Assembly: GCA_964464595.1 (NCBI GenBank)
Contig: CAYXGW010000002.1
Span: forward strand, 62,001 to 126,000
Source: JADFJB01 sp964464595
GTDB taxonomy: Bacteria > Zhuqueibacterota > JdFR-76 > DREG01
Length of the DNA stretch: 64,000 nt
Direction: 5' to 3'
Both the position numbers and the translations under genes were made by a program. The notes under the pieces were generated by a model. It had not been told where the DNA came from, made no database searches, and saw only the letters and a program-made list of their open reading frames with translations. Positions 1-8,774 of the stretch are shown one piece after another. Numbering within the stretch: the stretch's first letter is position 1; each line of letters opens with the position of its first letter.

Positions 1-2914
1 AGTCTTTTGAAATCGGTACTATCTTTTTTTTGTCATTATCATTTACGCTTATAAACACGTTGCCAAAGAGAGGTAAACCTGCTTGGGTTGCCATTTGAGC
101 TTTAGCAAAAGCCTCCCCAAAACTCTCACCTAGTCCCATGACTTCTCCGGTCGATTTCATTTCTGGCCCCAAAAAAGAATGTGTTCCCGGAAACTTATTA
201 AAAGGGAAAACGACAGATTTTACAGAATGATGTTTGGCGATTGGATCTTCTTTGATTTGTAGATCAGCAAGAGTTTTACCGATCATTAGTTTTGCTGCGA
301 TTTTTGCCATAGGAAAATTTATGGATTTACTCACAAACGGAACTGTTCGAGATGCCCGTGGATTAACTTCCAGGACATAAATGAGACCATCCTTTATTGC
401 AAACTGTAAATTTATCAAGCCAATCACATTTAATGCGAGAGCAATTTTACGGGTTCGCTTTTTAATTTCAGCTATTTGATCATCAGTTATCCAATACGGT
501 GGCATAACACACGAGCTGTCACCTGAATGTATTCCGGCTTCTTCTATATGTTGCATAACCCCACCGATTATTACTTCCTCTCCGTCACATAAGGCCTCTA
601 CATCTACCTCAAAAGCATCCTCAAGAAACCGATCGATAAGAATCGGATGTTCTTTTGATATTTTGAGAGCATTTACCATATAAGTTTCAAGAGATTTTTG
701 ATCATAAACGATTTCCATGGCCCTACCACCTAATACGTAAGATGGACGGATTAGTAATGGATAACCAATCTCATTCGCAATTTTCAATGCTTCCTTTGTC
801 GTTTTCGCTGTTCCATTTTCAGGCTGCCGGATTTCGAGTTTATTAAGCAAACGGCCAAATCGCTTTCTATTTTCGGCAAGGTCTATACTATTTGGTGAAG
901 TTCCCAATATCTTCACTCCTGCCTTTTCTAGCGGTATAGCCAATTTCAAAGGCATTTGCCCTCCAAATTGGACAATAACTCCATTTGGTTGTTCAAGCTC
1001 TACAATATTCATTACATGTTCAAATGTTATGGGCTCAAAATAAAGGCGATCAGAAGTATCGTAGTCAGTACTTACAGTTTCCGGATTGCAATTAACCATT
1101 ATAGCTTGATAGCCTTCTTCTTTCAAAGCTTGTACAGCGTGAACAGAAGAATAATCAAACTCGATTCCCTGTCCAATACGATTTGGACCACTCCCCAATA
1201 TAATTATTTTTTTTTGCTTACTCGGAATTGCTTCGTTTTCCTGATCATAAGTGGAATAGTAATAAGGAGTTTCAGCCACAAATTCAGCAGCACAAGTATC
1301 CACTGTTTTGAAGGATGTAGTAATCCCTAGATCTTTCCGCAAATTGTATACAGTCGTTTCATCCACATCAACTAAACTTGCCAGTTGAGAATCGGATATT
1401 CCGTTCTTCTTTATAGAACGTAATTGTTGTTGTGACACCTGATCAAGTTTTCCACGGTATTTTGTAATCTCTTTTTCAATATTTATAATTTCATTAATTT
1501 GATTTAAAAACCACCGATCGATTCCTGTGATTGAGTATAATTCGTCATATGAATATCCTAATCTTAAAGCCATTGCTAAGTAATTTAATCTACGATCACT
1601 GGGATACTTGAGATTTTTTTCCAAAGTTTCTCTAAGTTCTATTTTCTTTTCATTTGTTTCATCCAGCCCTTCCATTGACCCATTAGAATCCCAAAGTAAC
1701 AGCTCGGTATCTAAAGAGCTAATGGCTTTGCCTAACGCTTCTTTAAAACTGCGACCAATAGACATCACCTCGCCAACAGACTTCATTTGGGTCCCAAGGG
1801 TTGGATCTACCCCAGGAAATTTTTCAAAATTCCAGCGTGGTATTTTAACCACCACATAATCCATCGTGGGTTCAAAACAAGCAGGTGTCTTTTTTGTAAT
1901 GTCATTTGGAATCTCGTCAAGGCTAAGCCCAATTGACAATTTAGCTGCTATTTTAGCAATTGGAAAACCAGTAGCTTTAGAAGCTAAAGCTGAGCTTCTC
2001 GAGACCCGTGGATTCATTTCAATGACAACCATTCTGCCTGTTTCCGGGTGAATAGCGAACTGGATATTGGACCCGCCTGTTTCCACACCAATCGCACGAA
2101 TAATCTCAATTGATGCATTACGGAGAAGTTGATATTCCTTATCTGTTAAAGTCTGAGCTGGTGCTACAGTTATACTATCGCCAGTATGAATTCCCATTGG
2201 ATCCAGGTTTTCTATAGAACAAATAATAACTACATTATCCTGCAAGTCACGCATCACTTCTAATTCATATTCTTTCCATCCAACTATTGATTCTTCAATC
2301 AAAATTTCTGATATAGGACTATTATGAAGTCCCCAAGAAACTTGGTCTTCAAATTCTTTTATATTGTAAACAACGCTTCCTCCGGTACCTCCAAGAGTAA
2401 AAGCTGGACGGATAATCATTGGAAATTCAATAACTTCGCGTAATTTATGAGCTTCATGAACTGATCGGGCAAATCCACCAAGAGGAGTTTCAAGACCAAT
2501 TTGTTCTATGACTTTTTTAAACAACTCTCTGTCTTCAGCTTTTTGAATTGCATCCAGTTTTGCGCCAATTAACTCCACACCCATTTCATCTAAAAAACCA
2601 CTCTCTGCTAAATCCACAGCAATATTTAAGCCTGTTTGCCCCCCCATAGTAGGTAGTAGTGCTTCGGGTTTTTCTTTAATAATTATTTTTTTGACAAATT
2701 CCGGAGTAATTGGTTCTATGTAGGTCCTATCGGCCAATTCCGGATCCGTCATAATAGTAGCAGGATTGCTGTTTACTAAAACAACTTGGTAACCTTCATC
2801 TCGCAAAGCTTTACATGCTTGAGTGCCGGAATAGTCAAATTCGCAGGCTTGTCCAATTACTATTGGCCCGGATCCTACAATGAGTATCTTATTAAGATCA
2901 GTTCGTTTAGGCAT
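1..2914 (-). CDS. carB: Carbamoyl-phosphate synthase large subunit, 3' end cut by window
   Basis: Makes carbamoyl phosphate from bicarbonate, ATP and ammonia channelled from CarA, feeding pyrimidine and arginine synthesis. 971 codons are present; the family is about 1,070 residues, so roughly 100 C-terminal residues lie beyond the left edge. The protein starts MPKRTDLNKILIVGSGPIVI and shows the duplicated ATP-grasp halves: a second IIILGSGPNRIGQGIEFDYS copy follows the oligomerisation region, and the visible end (GNVFISVND) is the start of the regulatory MGS-like domain. The start ATG overlaps the carA stop by 8 bp, so the two are translationally coupled. argF lies elsewhere in the window (48888-49820), so the carbamoyl phosphate has an arginine outlet. 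No lesion is seen. Confidence 0.97.
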   Translation of the reverse strand, partial: MPKRTDLNKILIVGSGPIVIGQACEFDYSGTQACKALRDEGYQVVLVNSNPATIMTDPELADRTYIEPITPEFVKKIIIKEKPEALLPTMGGQTGLNIAVDLAESGFLDEMGVELIGAKLDAIQKAEDRELFKKVIEQIGLETPLGGFARSVHEAHKLREVIEFPMIIRPAFTLGGTGGSVVYNIKEFEDQVSWGLHNSPISEILIEESIVGWKEYELEVMRDLQDNVVIICSIENLDPMGIHTGDSITVAPAQTLTDKEYQLLRNASIEIIRAIGVETGGSNIQFAIHPETGRMVVIEMNPRVSRSSALASKATGFPIAKIAAKLSIGLSLDEIPNDITKKTPACFEPTMDYVVVKIPRWNFEKFPGVDPTLGTQMKSVGEVMSIGRSFKEALGKAISSLDTELLLWDSNGSMEGLDETNEKKIELRETLEKNLKYPSDRRLNYLAMALRLGYSYDELYSITGIDRWFLNQINEIINIEKEITKYRGKLDQVSQQQLRSIKKNGISDSQLASLVDVDETTVYNLRKDLGITTSFKTVDTCAAEFVAETPYYYSTYDQENEAIPSKQKKIIILGSGPNRIGQGIEFDYSSVHAVQALKEEGYQAIMVNCNPETVSTDYDTSDRLYFEPITFEHVMNIVELEQPNGVIVQFGGQMPLKLAIPLEKAGVKILGTSPNSIDLAENRKRFGRLLNKLEIRQPENGTAKTTKEALKIANEIGYPLLIRPSYVLGGRAMEIVYDQKSLETYMVNALKISKEHPILIDRFLEDAFEVDVEALCDGEEVIIGGVMQHIEEAGIHSGDSSCVMPPYWITDDQIAEIKKRTRKIALALNVIGLINLQFAIKDGLIYVLEVNPRASRTVPFVSKSINFPMAKIAAKLMIGKTLADLQIKEDPIAKHHSVKSVVFPFNKFPGTHSFLGPEMKSTGEVMGLGESFGEAFAKAQMATQAGLPLFGNVFISVNDNDKKKIVPISKD

Positions 2915-4052
2915 AAATAGGAGAGTGTTCTTTATGCTGTTTAACCATATCGTAAAATTGTCCGAATAGGTATCGTGAATCATGAGGCCCTGGTCCAGAT
3001 TCAGGATGATATTGAACAGCAAAGATCGGATATTTTAAATGACGGAATCCTTCTAGTGTGCCATCATTAAGATTCATATGAGTTACTTTGATTTCCAATT
3101 CATTTAAAGATTGAGGATCTATTGCGAATCCATGGTTTTGGGAAGTGATTTCTACTTTCCCAGTCTCTAGGTTTTTAACTGGATGATTTACACCATGGTG
3201 GCCAAATTTTAACTTAAAGGATCTGCCTTTCAATGCTAAGCCAAGCAGCTGATAGCCAAGACAAATACCCATGATAGGATATTTTCCTATTAGGTAAGAA
3301 ATTGTTTCAATTGAATTCTTAATCGGTTCAGGATCACCTGGCCCATTGGATAATAAAATTGCATCAGGATCAAAGGCTGAAAGTTCATCAAATGTTGTAC
3401 TCGCTGGAAAGACTGATATATCAAACCCGGTCGTATATAAAACTCGAAGAATATTCCATTTTACACCAAAATCCAAAACTGCAAGACGATATCTCTTTGA
3501 ATCCCTTTTTCTCAAGAATTGTTGAATTTCATAATTGTTAAGTTCCGGTTCCCATTCATATCGAGAACGGGTACTTACTGTACTTACCAGGTTTCTCCCC
3601 ATCATATCCGGTGCCATTTTAATTTTTTGAGTAAGAGATTTCGAATCAAAATCATAAGTTGAAATAATGCCCTTCATGGATCCTTCATCTCTGATCATTC
3701 TTGTTATGGCCCTGGTATCTACATCTTCGATTGCTACAATTTGATAACGTCGCAAGAAATCACTTAAACCTATTTGTCCTCGCCAATTTGAAAATATCTT
3801 TGAGGATTCGTATATTATTAAACCCTCTAAAAACGGGTTTCTTGACTCATAATCTTGGAGATTAATGCCATAATTACCAATATGAGGATAGGTCATAGTA
3901 ACAATTTGACCACAATAAGAAGGATCTGTTAATATTTCCTGGTAGCCGGCCATTCCTGTATTAAATACAACTTCACCAATAGCTTCCCCGTGGTTTCCAC
4001 AGGATATCCCCTCAAAAATTCGTCCGTTTTCAAATTGTAGTTTTGCATTCAT
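2907..4052 (-). CDS. carA: Carbamoyl-phosphate synthase small (glutaminase) subunit
   Basis: Glutamine amidotransferase subunit that releases ammonia for CarB. It has 381 residues, normal for the family. The N-terminal CPSase small-chain domain spans about 1-150 (TGMAGYQEILTDPSY near 32-46). The class I GATase domain spans about 188-370, with the nucleophile in GICLGYQ (Cys264) and the His/Glu pair in QYHPES (His349, Glu351). It is the first gene of a carAB operon, with a promoter-like sequence about 27-55 bp upstream of the start. It ends inside the first codons of carB. Confidence 0.97.
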   Translation of the reverse strand: MNAKLQFENGRIFEGISCGNHGEAIGEVVFNTGMAGYQEILTDPSYCGQIVTMTYPHIGNYGINLQDYESRNPFLEGLIIYESSKIFSNWRGQIGLSDFLRRYQIVAIEDVDTRAITRMIRDEGSMKGIISTYDFDSKSLTQKIKMAPDMMGRNLVSTVSTRSRYEWEPELNNYEIQQFLRKRDSKRYRLAVLDFGVKWNILRVLYTTGFDISVFPASTTFDELSAFDPDAILLSNGPGDPEPIKNSIETISYLIGKYPIMGICLGYQLLGLALKGRSFKLKFGHHGVNHPVKNLETGKVEITSQNHGFAIDPQSLNELEIKVTHMNLNDGTLEGFRHLKYPIFAVQYHPESGPGPHDSRYLFGQFYDMVKQHKEHSPIYA

Positions 4053-4078
4053 TCTAAATTGACAATATCTTTTTACTA

Positions 4079-4107
4079 ATAATATGTGTTCTAAATAATC
4101 TCTTCAA
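4079..4107 (-). promoter_or_regulatory. Predicted sigma-70-type promoter for carAB
   Basis: On the minus strand TTGAAG (4107-4102), a 17-bp spacer and TATTAT (4084-4079) lie just upstream of the carA ATG at 4052. Spacing is ideal and each hexamer matches 4-5 of 6 consensus positions. No pyrimidine or arginine operator was recognised. Confidence 0.45.
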
Positions 4108-4163
4108 GTAAACATCTATCAGCAGAGAAGGAAACAATTAATTTCAGAAAGATTTGCTTGTTG

Positions 4164-4183
4164 AATCTTTAATATTAAAGATT
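4164..4183. repeat. Perfect 20-bp palindrome at the 3' end of the TolB-like gene
   Basis: AATCTTTAAT is followed directly by its reverse complement. It overlaps the last base of the stop codon of the TolB-like gene and lies about 110 bp upstream of the carA start. It could be a weak AT-only hairpin or a repressor site. It does not match an ARG box, and no T-run follows it. Confidence 0.4.
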
Positions 4184-5442
4184 TAGCCTTGATTTAAAAC
4201 GGCGATGATCGAGCGCATCTGGTCTTTTAATTCATCAATAGATATACTTTGAGTTAAATCAATCTCAAATATTTGATAACGGCCATTTCTATCTGAGTAA
4301 AAAGCAACTCGTTTTCCATCTGGTGAATAACTTGGAGAAAGATCCTTTGCCCTGTCGCTTGTTAATCTTCTTAATTTCTCTGTTCGTAAATCAAGCTCAT
4401 AGATATCATAGTTATTAGTTACTCGACTAAAGAATACAACCTTATTTCCATCTGGCGAATATTTTGGAGCTCCAAAGTCCATGCTATGTGATGTTAGCCG
4501 AGATATACTACCCCCATCAATATTGGCTCCAAATAACGAATAATTCACATCGCTATTGGCTGTAAATAGAAATCGATCTTTGTTTGATTGAGCACATGGA
4601 AAGCTATAATCAAAATCTTGAAGGATAAGCGATTGAGTTTGATTTAATTTTAAGTTATGACTGAATATCTTGCTACGATAATTTCCTTTTATTTCTCTAT
4701 CGGATACAAATAATATAGTATTTCCATTTTGAGCTGGGGCTGGATTCCAGTCATCCGCCGGGTGTACAATAATTTTGCTTTCCGTTTTATCATTCAAGTT
4801 ATAAGAATAAATATCTCTTTTATTTCCTGATTCATTTTGCTGTCTTGTAAATAATATAGTATTGTCATCAGCGAACACCGGGGATTCATCGTTCAGAGAA
4901 TTTGAAGTCAATTCAACAGCTTTTCCGGAAATGCGATCAACAATGTGAATATCCCAGTTTTGATTTTGATTAGATTGCAAAACAATGCGATTCCCTGATT
5001 TGTCATACGAAGGATTAGCATTATCAAAATTTCCACGAGTTAATTGTTTTGGCAAGTATCTCAATCCAGTGGCTTCAGAAATTTTAACTAACCAGTCTTC
5101 CGTATTTTCTGCTAATAATAAAATCAGAAATTCTTCATATGCGGCAGTAATGTTATTTCCTTTAAAATTTAATTCTCCTTTGAAATACCTGGCTTCTTGA
5201 TAATCAGGATTTATGCTGAGGGCAGAATCCGCATAAAAGAGAGCCATCTCTTCATTTCCCCTTAAATAATATGACTGAGCTAATTCAAAATATGCTTCAT
5301 AATTATCAGGATTATTGGATATCTCCTTATCCAATTCTTCAAAGTATTTGTTATCTATTCCATTATTTACTGTTGCGATTTCTTTGGATCCGGTACATCC
5401 AAATAGTATTATTAATATCAAAAAACAAAGCAACCTTTTCAT
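4183..5442 (-). CDS. Lipoprotein with TPR and TolB-like WD40/PD40 beta-propeller
   Basis: 419 residues. It opens with a lipoprotein signal peptide (MKRLLCFLILIILFGC, lipobox Cys16), so it is expected to be anchored in the inner or outer membrane facing the periplasm. Residues about 35-100 look like tetratricopeptide helices (NPDNYEAYFELAQSYYLRGN, SINPDYQEARYFKG). Residues about 130-400 carry repeated PD40 blades such as SPDGKRVAFYSDRNGRYQIF and YSPDGNKVVFFSR. This matches TolB-type propellers, but there is no tol or pal neighbour, so a scaffold or protein-binding role is inference. The specific partner is unknown. Confidence 0.8.
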   Translation of the reverse strand: MKRLLCFLILIILFGCTGSKEIATVNNGIDNKYFEELDKEISNNPDNYEAYFELAQSYYLRGNEEMALFYADSALSINPDYQEARYFKGELNFKGNNITAAYEEFLILLLAENTEDWLVKISEATGLRYLPKQLTRGNFDNANPSYDKSGNRIVLQSNQNQNWDIHIVDRISGKAVELTSNSLNDESPVFADDNTILFTRQQNESGNKRDIYSYNLNDKTESKIIVHPADDWNPAPAQNGNTILFVSDREIKGNYRSKIFSHNLKLNQTQSLILQDFDYSFPCAQSNKDRFLFTANSDVNYSLFGANIDGGSISRLTSHSMDFGAPKYSPDGNKVVFFSRVTNNYDIYELDLRTEKLRRLTSDRAKDLSPSYSPDGKRVAFYSDRNGRYQIFEIDLTQSISIDELKDQMRSIIAVLNQG

Positions 5443-5748
5443 AAATCCTCCAACCGGTGATATCTTAAATTATTTGGCTTTAAATGATCTTACTAAAAAT
5501 GAATTTGCGCTTAAATTTTTTTAAGCATCTAAGATTATCGGCTTTATTTCCGATAAAAATAATAGTCAGAGATATTATTACACGTCCTATATCAAAATTA
5601 ATGTCTTGTCGTGATAAAAAAACGACTAAATGAACAAAAACAAATCACATATAATACTAATAAATAGAAAATCGATTATTGTTTGGAGCAAGAATAAACC
5701 TTATTAATATTGGCACACTATTTGCTATGTAATACTTTGGAGAGATTT
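5443..5748. other. Divergent intergenic region with a candidate plus-strand promoter
   Basis: This 306-bp AT-rich gap separates the minus-strand TolB-like gene from a plus-strand small gene. A possible promoter for the small gene is TTGTTT (5679-5684), a 17-bp spacer and TATTAA (5702-5707). A TATAAT at about 5650 has no good -35 partner. No coding sequence or RNA gene was recognised. Confidence 0.35.
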
Positions 5749-5982
5749 ATGAAAAAACAAAACCAGTCAGAAAATATTATTTTGGAACCAGAATTTAAGA
5801 AAGATGAAGTCAAAAATTCACAAGACAATCCAGACAAGAATAGAATTGAGTTTGATACCCAAGAAATGGATAAAGATAACGAAGAGTTGGAATTAAGCGG
5901 AAAAATAACTAATGCGAAAACCCAGGATGAAGTCTATTATCGCCCTTATAAAGTAAGCAGACGCATGAGTCAAAAAGAATAG
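5749..5982 (+). CDS. Small hydrophilic hypothetical protein (77 aa)
   Basis: A TTG at 5710 would give 90 residues, but the ATG at 5749 is the better start: TTGGAGAG lies 5-8 bases before it. The protein is strongly charged, rich in Lys, Glu, Asp and Asn, with no hydrophobic segment, and ends in a basic tail (YKVSRRMSQKE). It is probably cytosolic and partly disordered. I do not recognise a family. It lies alone on the plus strand among minus-strand genes and is followed after 8 bp by another small ORF with its own ribosome-binding site, so the two probably form a transcript. Confidence 0.55.
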   Translation: MKKQNQSENIILEPEFKKDEVKNSQDNPDKNRIEFDTQEMDKDNEELELSGKITNAKTQDEVYYRPYKVSRRMSQKE

Positions 5983-5990
5983 AGGTAATT

Positions 5991-6122
5991 ATGGATAATT
6001 TAATTCTAAAATTGCGGTTATTCTACTTTCGAACAAATTTTAGAAAATTGCGAAAACGGTTTTTAGCTCATTTAAGTAGAAGCCAAATTAGAGGTTCTTC
6101 CGTAGAATCATCATCTTTATAG
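5991..6122 (+). CDS. Very small basic ORF (43 aa), possible partner of the preceding gene
   Basis: ATG at 5991, TAG at 6120-6122. An AGAGG ribosome-binding site sits 5 bases before the start and the upstream stop is 8 bp away. The peptide is rich in Arg, Lys, Leu and Phe (NFRKLRKRFLAHLSRSQIRG is its central part) with a serine-rich end, so it is a highly basic, possibly amphipathic peptide next to an acidic-rich 77-residue protein. No family is recognised. Composition and spacing support translation, but no homology was checked. Confidence 0.4.
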   Translation: MDNLILKLRLFYFRTNFRKLRKRFLAHLSRSQIRGSSVESSSL

Positions 6123-6146
6123 ATAATCCAACGATCGATATTAATT

Positions 6147-6950
6147 CTATTTTACTGTCTCAAATTGAGTCAAATTTACTAATTGAAATTTCGTTCGATA
6201 CTTTCTGTCAATCAACCTTCCTAATTTTTCCGCTTCTTCATTTGAATCAAATTTCCCGACACAAACGACATAGTATTTTTTATTGTTAACTATTTTTATA
6301 TAAATATCAGCGTCATGACCTTTATTTTCTATAAATTGTTTTTGGATACGAGCATTGTTGAGGGTGGAGAAAGCACCGGTTTGTACTGAATAAACGGATT
6401 TGCGATTACTTTTTTTAGTCTGAGATGAATAGGAGTTATCCTGATATAATGTTAATTTGATAGTGTTATTTAGTTTTGAATGCGGATATTTTTCATGGAA
6501 CTTAATGATAGTAGATTTGGCCGAATCTGCGGTTCCTATCGCCAGCCAGCATCTTGAAACGTAATACAAGCCACGTTCACCATAATCAGTATTTGAATAC
6601 TTTCTATCCAAAAATAAAAAAGTTTCTCTAGCTGTGTTATACAATCCTGATGCAAATTGAAATAACGCAATTCGTTCAATTATAGCTGGAATTTCCTTAG
6701 AATTAGGATTTTGTTGGACTAATTTTTTGAAACTTTCAACCGCTTTTCCTCCTTCTTTATCAAAAAGAGCTTCGATGAATCTCATACCAACTTCGGTAGA
6801 CGTATCCAAATCCCGTTGATTCAGTCTGTTTTCTAATTCCTCAATTTCTTTCTTTTCATATAACCGTAGCTCGGATTGTGCGGACACTCTCATATTGAAG
6901 GATAATAAAAAAAATAATAACAAAATTAATGACAATAATTTTAATCTCAA
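6147..6950 (-). CDS. Exported SPOR-domain protein with TPR-like helices
   Basis: 267 residues. The N-terminal signal peptide ends at about residue 24 (LLSFNMRVSA-QSE). Residues about 40-165 are helical and TPR-like (QNPNSKEIPAIIERIALFQF, DYGERGLYYVSRCWLAIG), as in outer-membrane assembly or YbgF-like proteins. The C-terminal SPOR domain (about 188-262) includes YSVQTGAFSTLNNARIQKQF and YYVVCVGKFDSNEEAEKL. SPOR domains bind denuded peptidoglycan glycans, often at the septum, so a periplasmic cell-wall role is likely. It is directly downstream of lapA-lapB on the same strand with a 39-bp gap. Confidence 0.8.
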   Translation of the reverse strand: MRLKLLSLILLLFFLLSFNMRVSAQSELRLYEKKEIEELENRLNQRDLDTSTEVGMRFIEALFDKEGGKAVESFKKLVQQNPNSKEIPAIIERIALFQFASGLYNTARETFLFLDRKYSNTDYGERGLYYVSRCWLAIGTADSAKSTIIKFHEKYPHSKLNNTIKLTLYQDNSYSSQTKKSNRKSVYSVQTGAFSTLNNARIQKQFIENKGHDADIYIKIVNNKKYYVVCVGKFDSNEEAEKLGRLIDRKYRTKFQLVNLTQFETVK

Positions 6951-6989
6951 AAGGCTACTCTCAAAATATATATTTCCTAATTAAATAAT

Positions 6990-8150
6990 TTACAAGTTAA
7001 AAGAATTCCAACTATTACATTCAGGACAATGCCATAAAGGATTCGGAGATTTATAACTACAAATTGAGCAAAAATATTTTTTGTGTGTTTTATTATTGTG
7101 ATCAGCTAATTCTAGCGCTGTTTTCAAGGCTAAATCCGAATTATCATTCTTTGAGTACAACTTTATTAACTTTAGTTTAGCTAATTGAGAATCAGGCTCA
7201 ATATCCAACATCCCTTCGCATTGGCGAATTGCCCCGCTCAAATCTCCTTTCCTCTCTTTTAAATCACTTAGCATTGTTGAAACATCGATGTTATTCGGAA
7301 CTTTTTCATTTAAATCAACCAATATGTTTTCTATTTCACTGTAATTTCCTTTTGCGAACAATACTTCTTGTAATCGGTATAAAACAAGTTGAGATTGTGC
7401 TGGTACGTGTTTAACAAAATCTACCCAAACTTTAATAGCATCAGAATAGCGTTCTTCTCTCATATAGGAGTCACCTAAAAATATATACCCTGATGAACAA
7501 TTCGAATCTAGTTTAATCGCTTCTCGTAATTGAATTCTACCGTCTTTTTCCTTTAGGGTTTTAAATAAAGACGACGCCATCTCGACTTTGTATAACGCTA
7601 ATTTAGAGTGTACTTCAGGTATTTTTTCCCATCTATCCAGATGTTTAAGGGTTTTAAATGCATTTTCCCAATCTAGTTTAGATTCGTAAATGAGCAATTC
7701 TTGTTTTTTAGCCCATGTATTTCTAGATTCTATTTCCAATATTTGATGAACAGTTTCTAAAGCCTTATCAAAATTCATCGCCTTAACTAAATCCTTAACA
7801 AGACTTCGATAAATCTGCTTTTTTGTATCCTGACTAAGATTACGTCTTACTAATAATTCCCGATGAATCTTTATAGCTTTTTCTAGTTTATCTTGCTTGC
7901 GAAAAATATCTCCCAATCTAATGTATGCATCAATATTTTCGGTATTTTGGTTTACGGATCGGTAAAATAATTTGACTGCCTCATCAATTTCCCCTTCAAT
8001 ATATGCATTTAATGCTTTTATATAATCATAAGACTCGTTTGGTGCGTTAGCTTTACTTCTTCGAAAACTGAGGATAGTTACAATTATTACGACAAAAATG
8101 ATACTTACTACAGTGATAATCAAAAAATTATTCTGTGAAAAATATTCCAT
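6990..8150 (-). CDS. lapB: LapB/YciM-like TPR protein with rubredoxin-type zinc ribbon
   Basis: 386 residues, close to the 389 of E. coli LapB. One N-terminal membrane helix (about 8-28) is followed by roughly nine TPR-like repeats, and the C-terminus is a rubredoxin-like knuckle with Cys361, Cys364, Cys375 and Cys378 (CSIC...CPEC). LapB is an inner-membrane protein facing the cytosol that, in E. coli, guides FtsH degradation of LpxC and so limits LPS synthesis. The preceding gene is lapA, the same pair as in E. coli, and hflKC, which modulates FtsH, is also in this window. Confidence 0.88.
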   Translation of the reverse strand: MEYFSQNNFLIITVVSIIFVVIIVTILSFRRSKANAPNESYDYIKALNAYIEGEIDEAVKLFYRSVNQNTENIDAYIRLGDIFRKQDKLEKAIKIHRELLVRRNLSQDTKKQIYRSLVKDLVKAMNFDKALETVHQILEIESRNTWAKKQELLIYESKLDWENAFKTLKHLDRWEKIPEVHSKLALYKVEMASSLFKTLKEKDGRIQLREAIKLDSNCSSGYIFLGDSYMREERYSDAIKVWVDFVKHVPAQSQLVLYRLQEVLFAKGNYSEIENILVDLNEKVPNNIDVSTMLSDLKERKGDLSGAIRQCEGMLDIEPDSQLAKLKLIKLYSKNDNSDLALKTALELADHNNKTHKKYFCSICSYKSPNPLWHCPECNSWNSFNL

Positions 8151-8158
8151 AGTAAGCC

Positions 8159-8488
8159 CTATTCGTCCGTAGCTTCTTCTGGTATATCAGTTTCGAAGGC
8201 TTCTTCAACAGAAAGGTTGCGCAACCTGTTTAGCTCATCTGTTAACAACTTATTTTCTTTGTTAAGCTGTCTACACTCGACTTTTAATTGCAATATTTTA
8301 AAAATTGAAACAAATAACCAAGTAAGAATACCCAATGAAAACGCAAAATATACAATTAAATACAGTGGCACTTCCGGTGAGGTCCAAAACCCTACTTTAA
8401 CGTGGGCCACCTGGTCTTGATTATAAAATGCAAAACCAAGAACAATGATGATGAGCACCGCCCCTAAAATCCATTTTACTATCCACAT
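8159..8488 (-). CDS. lapA: LapA-like (DUF1049) small membrane protein
   Basis: 109 residues with two membrane helices (about 5-24 and 42-64) and a cytosolic coiled coil (about 68-95). This is the LapA/YciS layout. The phrase YNQDQVAHVKVGF between the helices fits the family. It is cotranscribed with lapB, whose start is 8 bp after its stop. It probably partners LapB at the inner membrane. A 286-bp gap separates it from the rpsA stop. Confidence 0.85.
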   Translation of the reverse strand: MWIVKWILGAVLIIIVLGFAFYNQDQVAHVKVGFWTSPEVPLYLIVYFAFSLGILTWLFVSIFKILQLKVECRQLNKENKLLTDELNRLRNLSVEEAFETDIPEEATDE

Positions 8489-8715
8489 GCTAATTTCTCC
8501 TCAAATTGAAATAAGGGTTGTAATTTGAAACAAATTTGGTAATTTTGAGGTAACATCGAGGATCAAATTAATCTTTTAATCTTTCCAAATTATTGATTTA
8601 AAATAACATTATTCAATTAAAAATCAATTCTTTTTGGAATGTAGAATAATCAAGCCGACTGACAAAACCAAAAGTAAAATAAATATTCTAATTCAAATTA
8701 TTTTAAACCCGAAAT

Positions 8716-8749
8716 GAAAAAGCCGCCTTAACATAATCAAAGCGGCCTC
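8716..8749 (-). terminator. Rho-independent terminator after rpsA
   Basis: On the minus strand GCCGC (8746-8742) pairs with GCGGC (8726-8722) around a 15-base loop, followed at once by TTTTT (8721-8717). It sits about 26 bp after the rpsA stop and would end the accA-to-rpsA direction of transcription before lapA. Confidence 0.7.
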
Positions 8750-8774
8750 TTATATTACAATAATTCAATAGATG

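Noticed and set aside
956..2051. Open frames opposite carB
   Set aside because: Shadows of the carB coding frame.
4164..4183. ARG box or PyrR site for carAB
   Set aside because: The palindrome lacks the TGAAT/ATTCA halves of an ARG box and no PyrR anti-antiterminator fold was seen.
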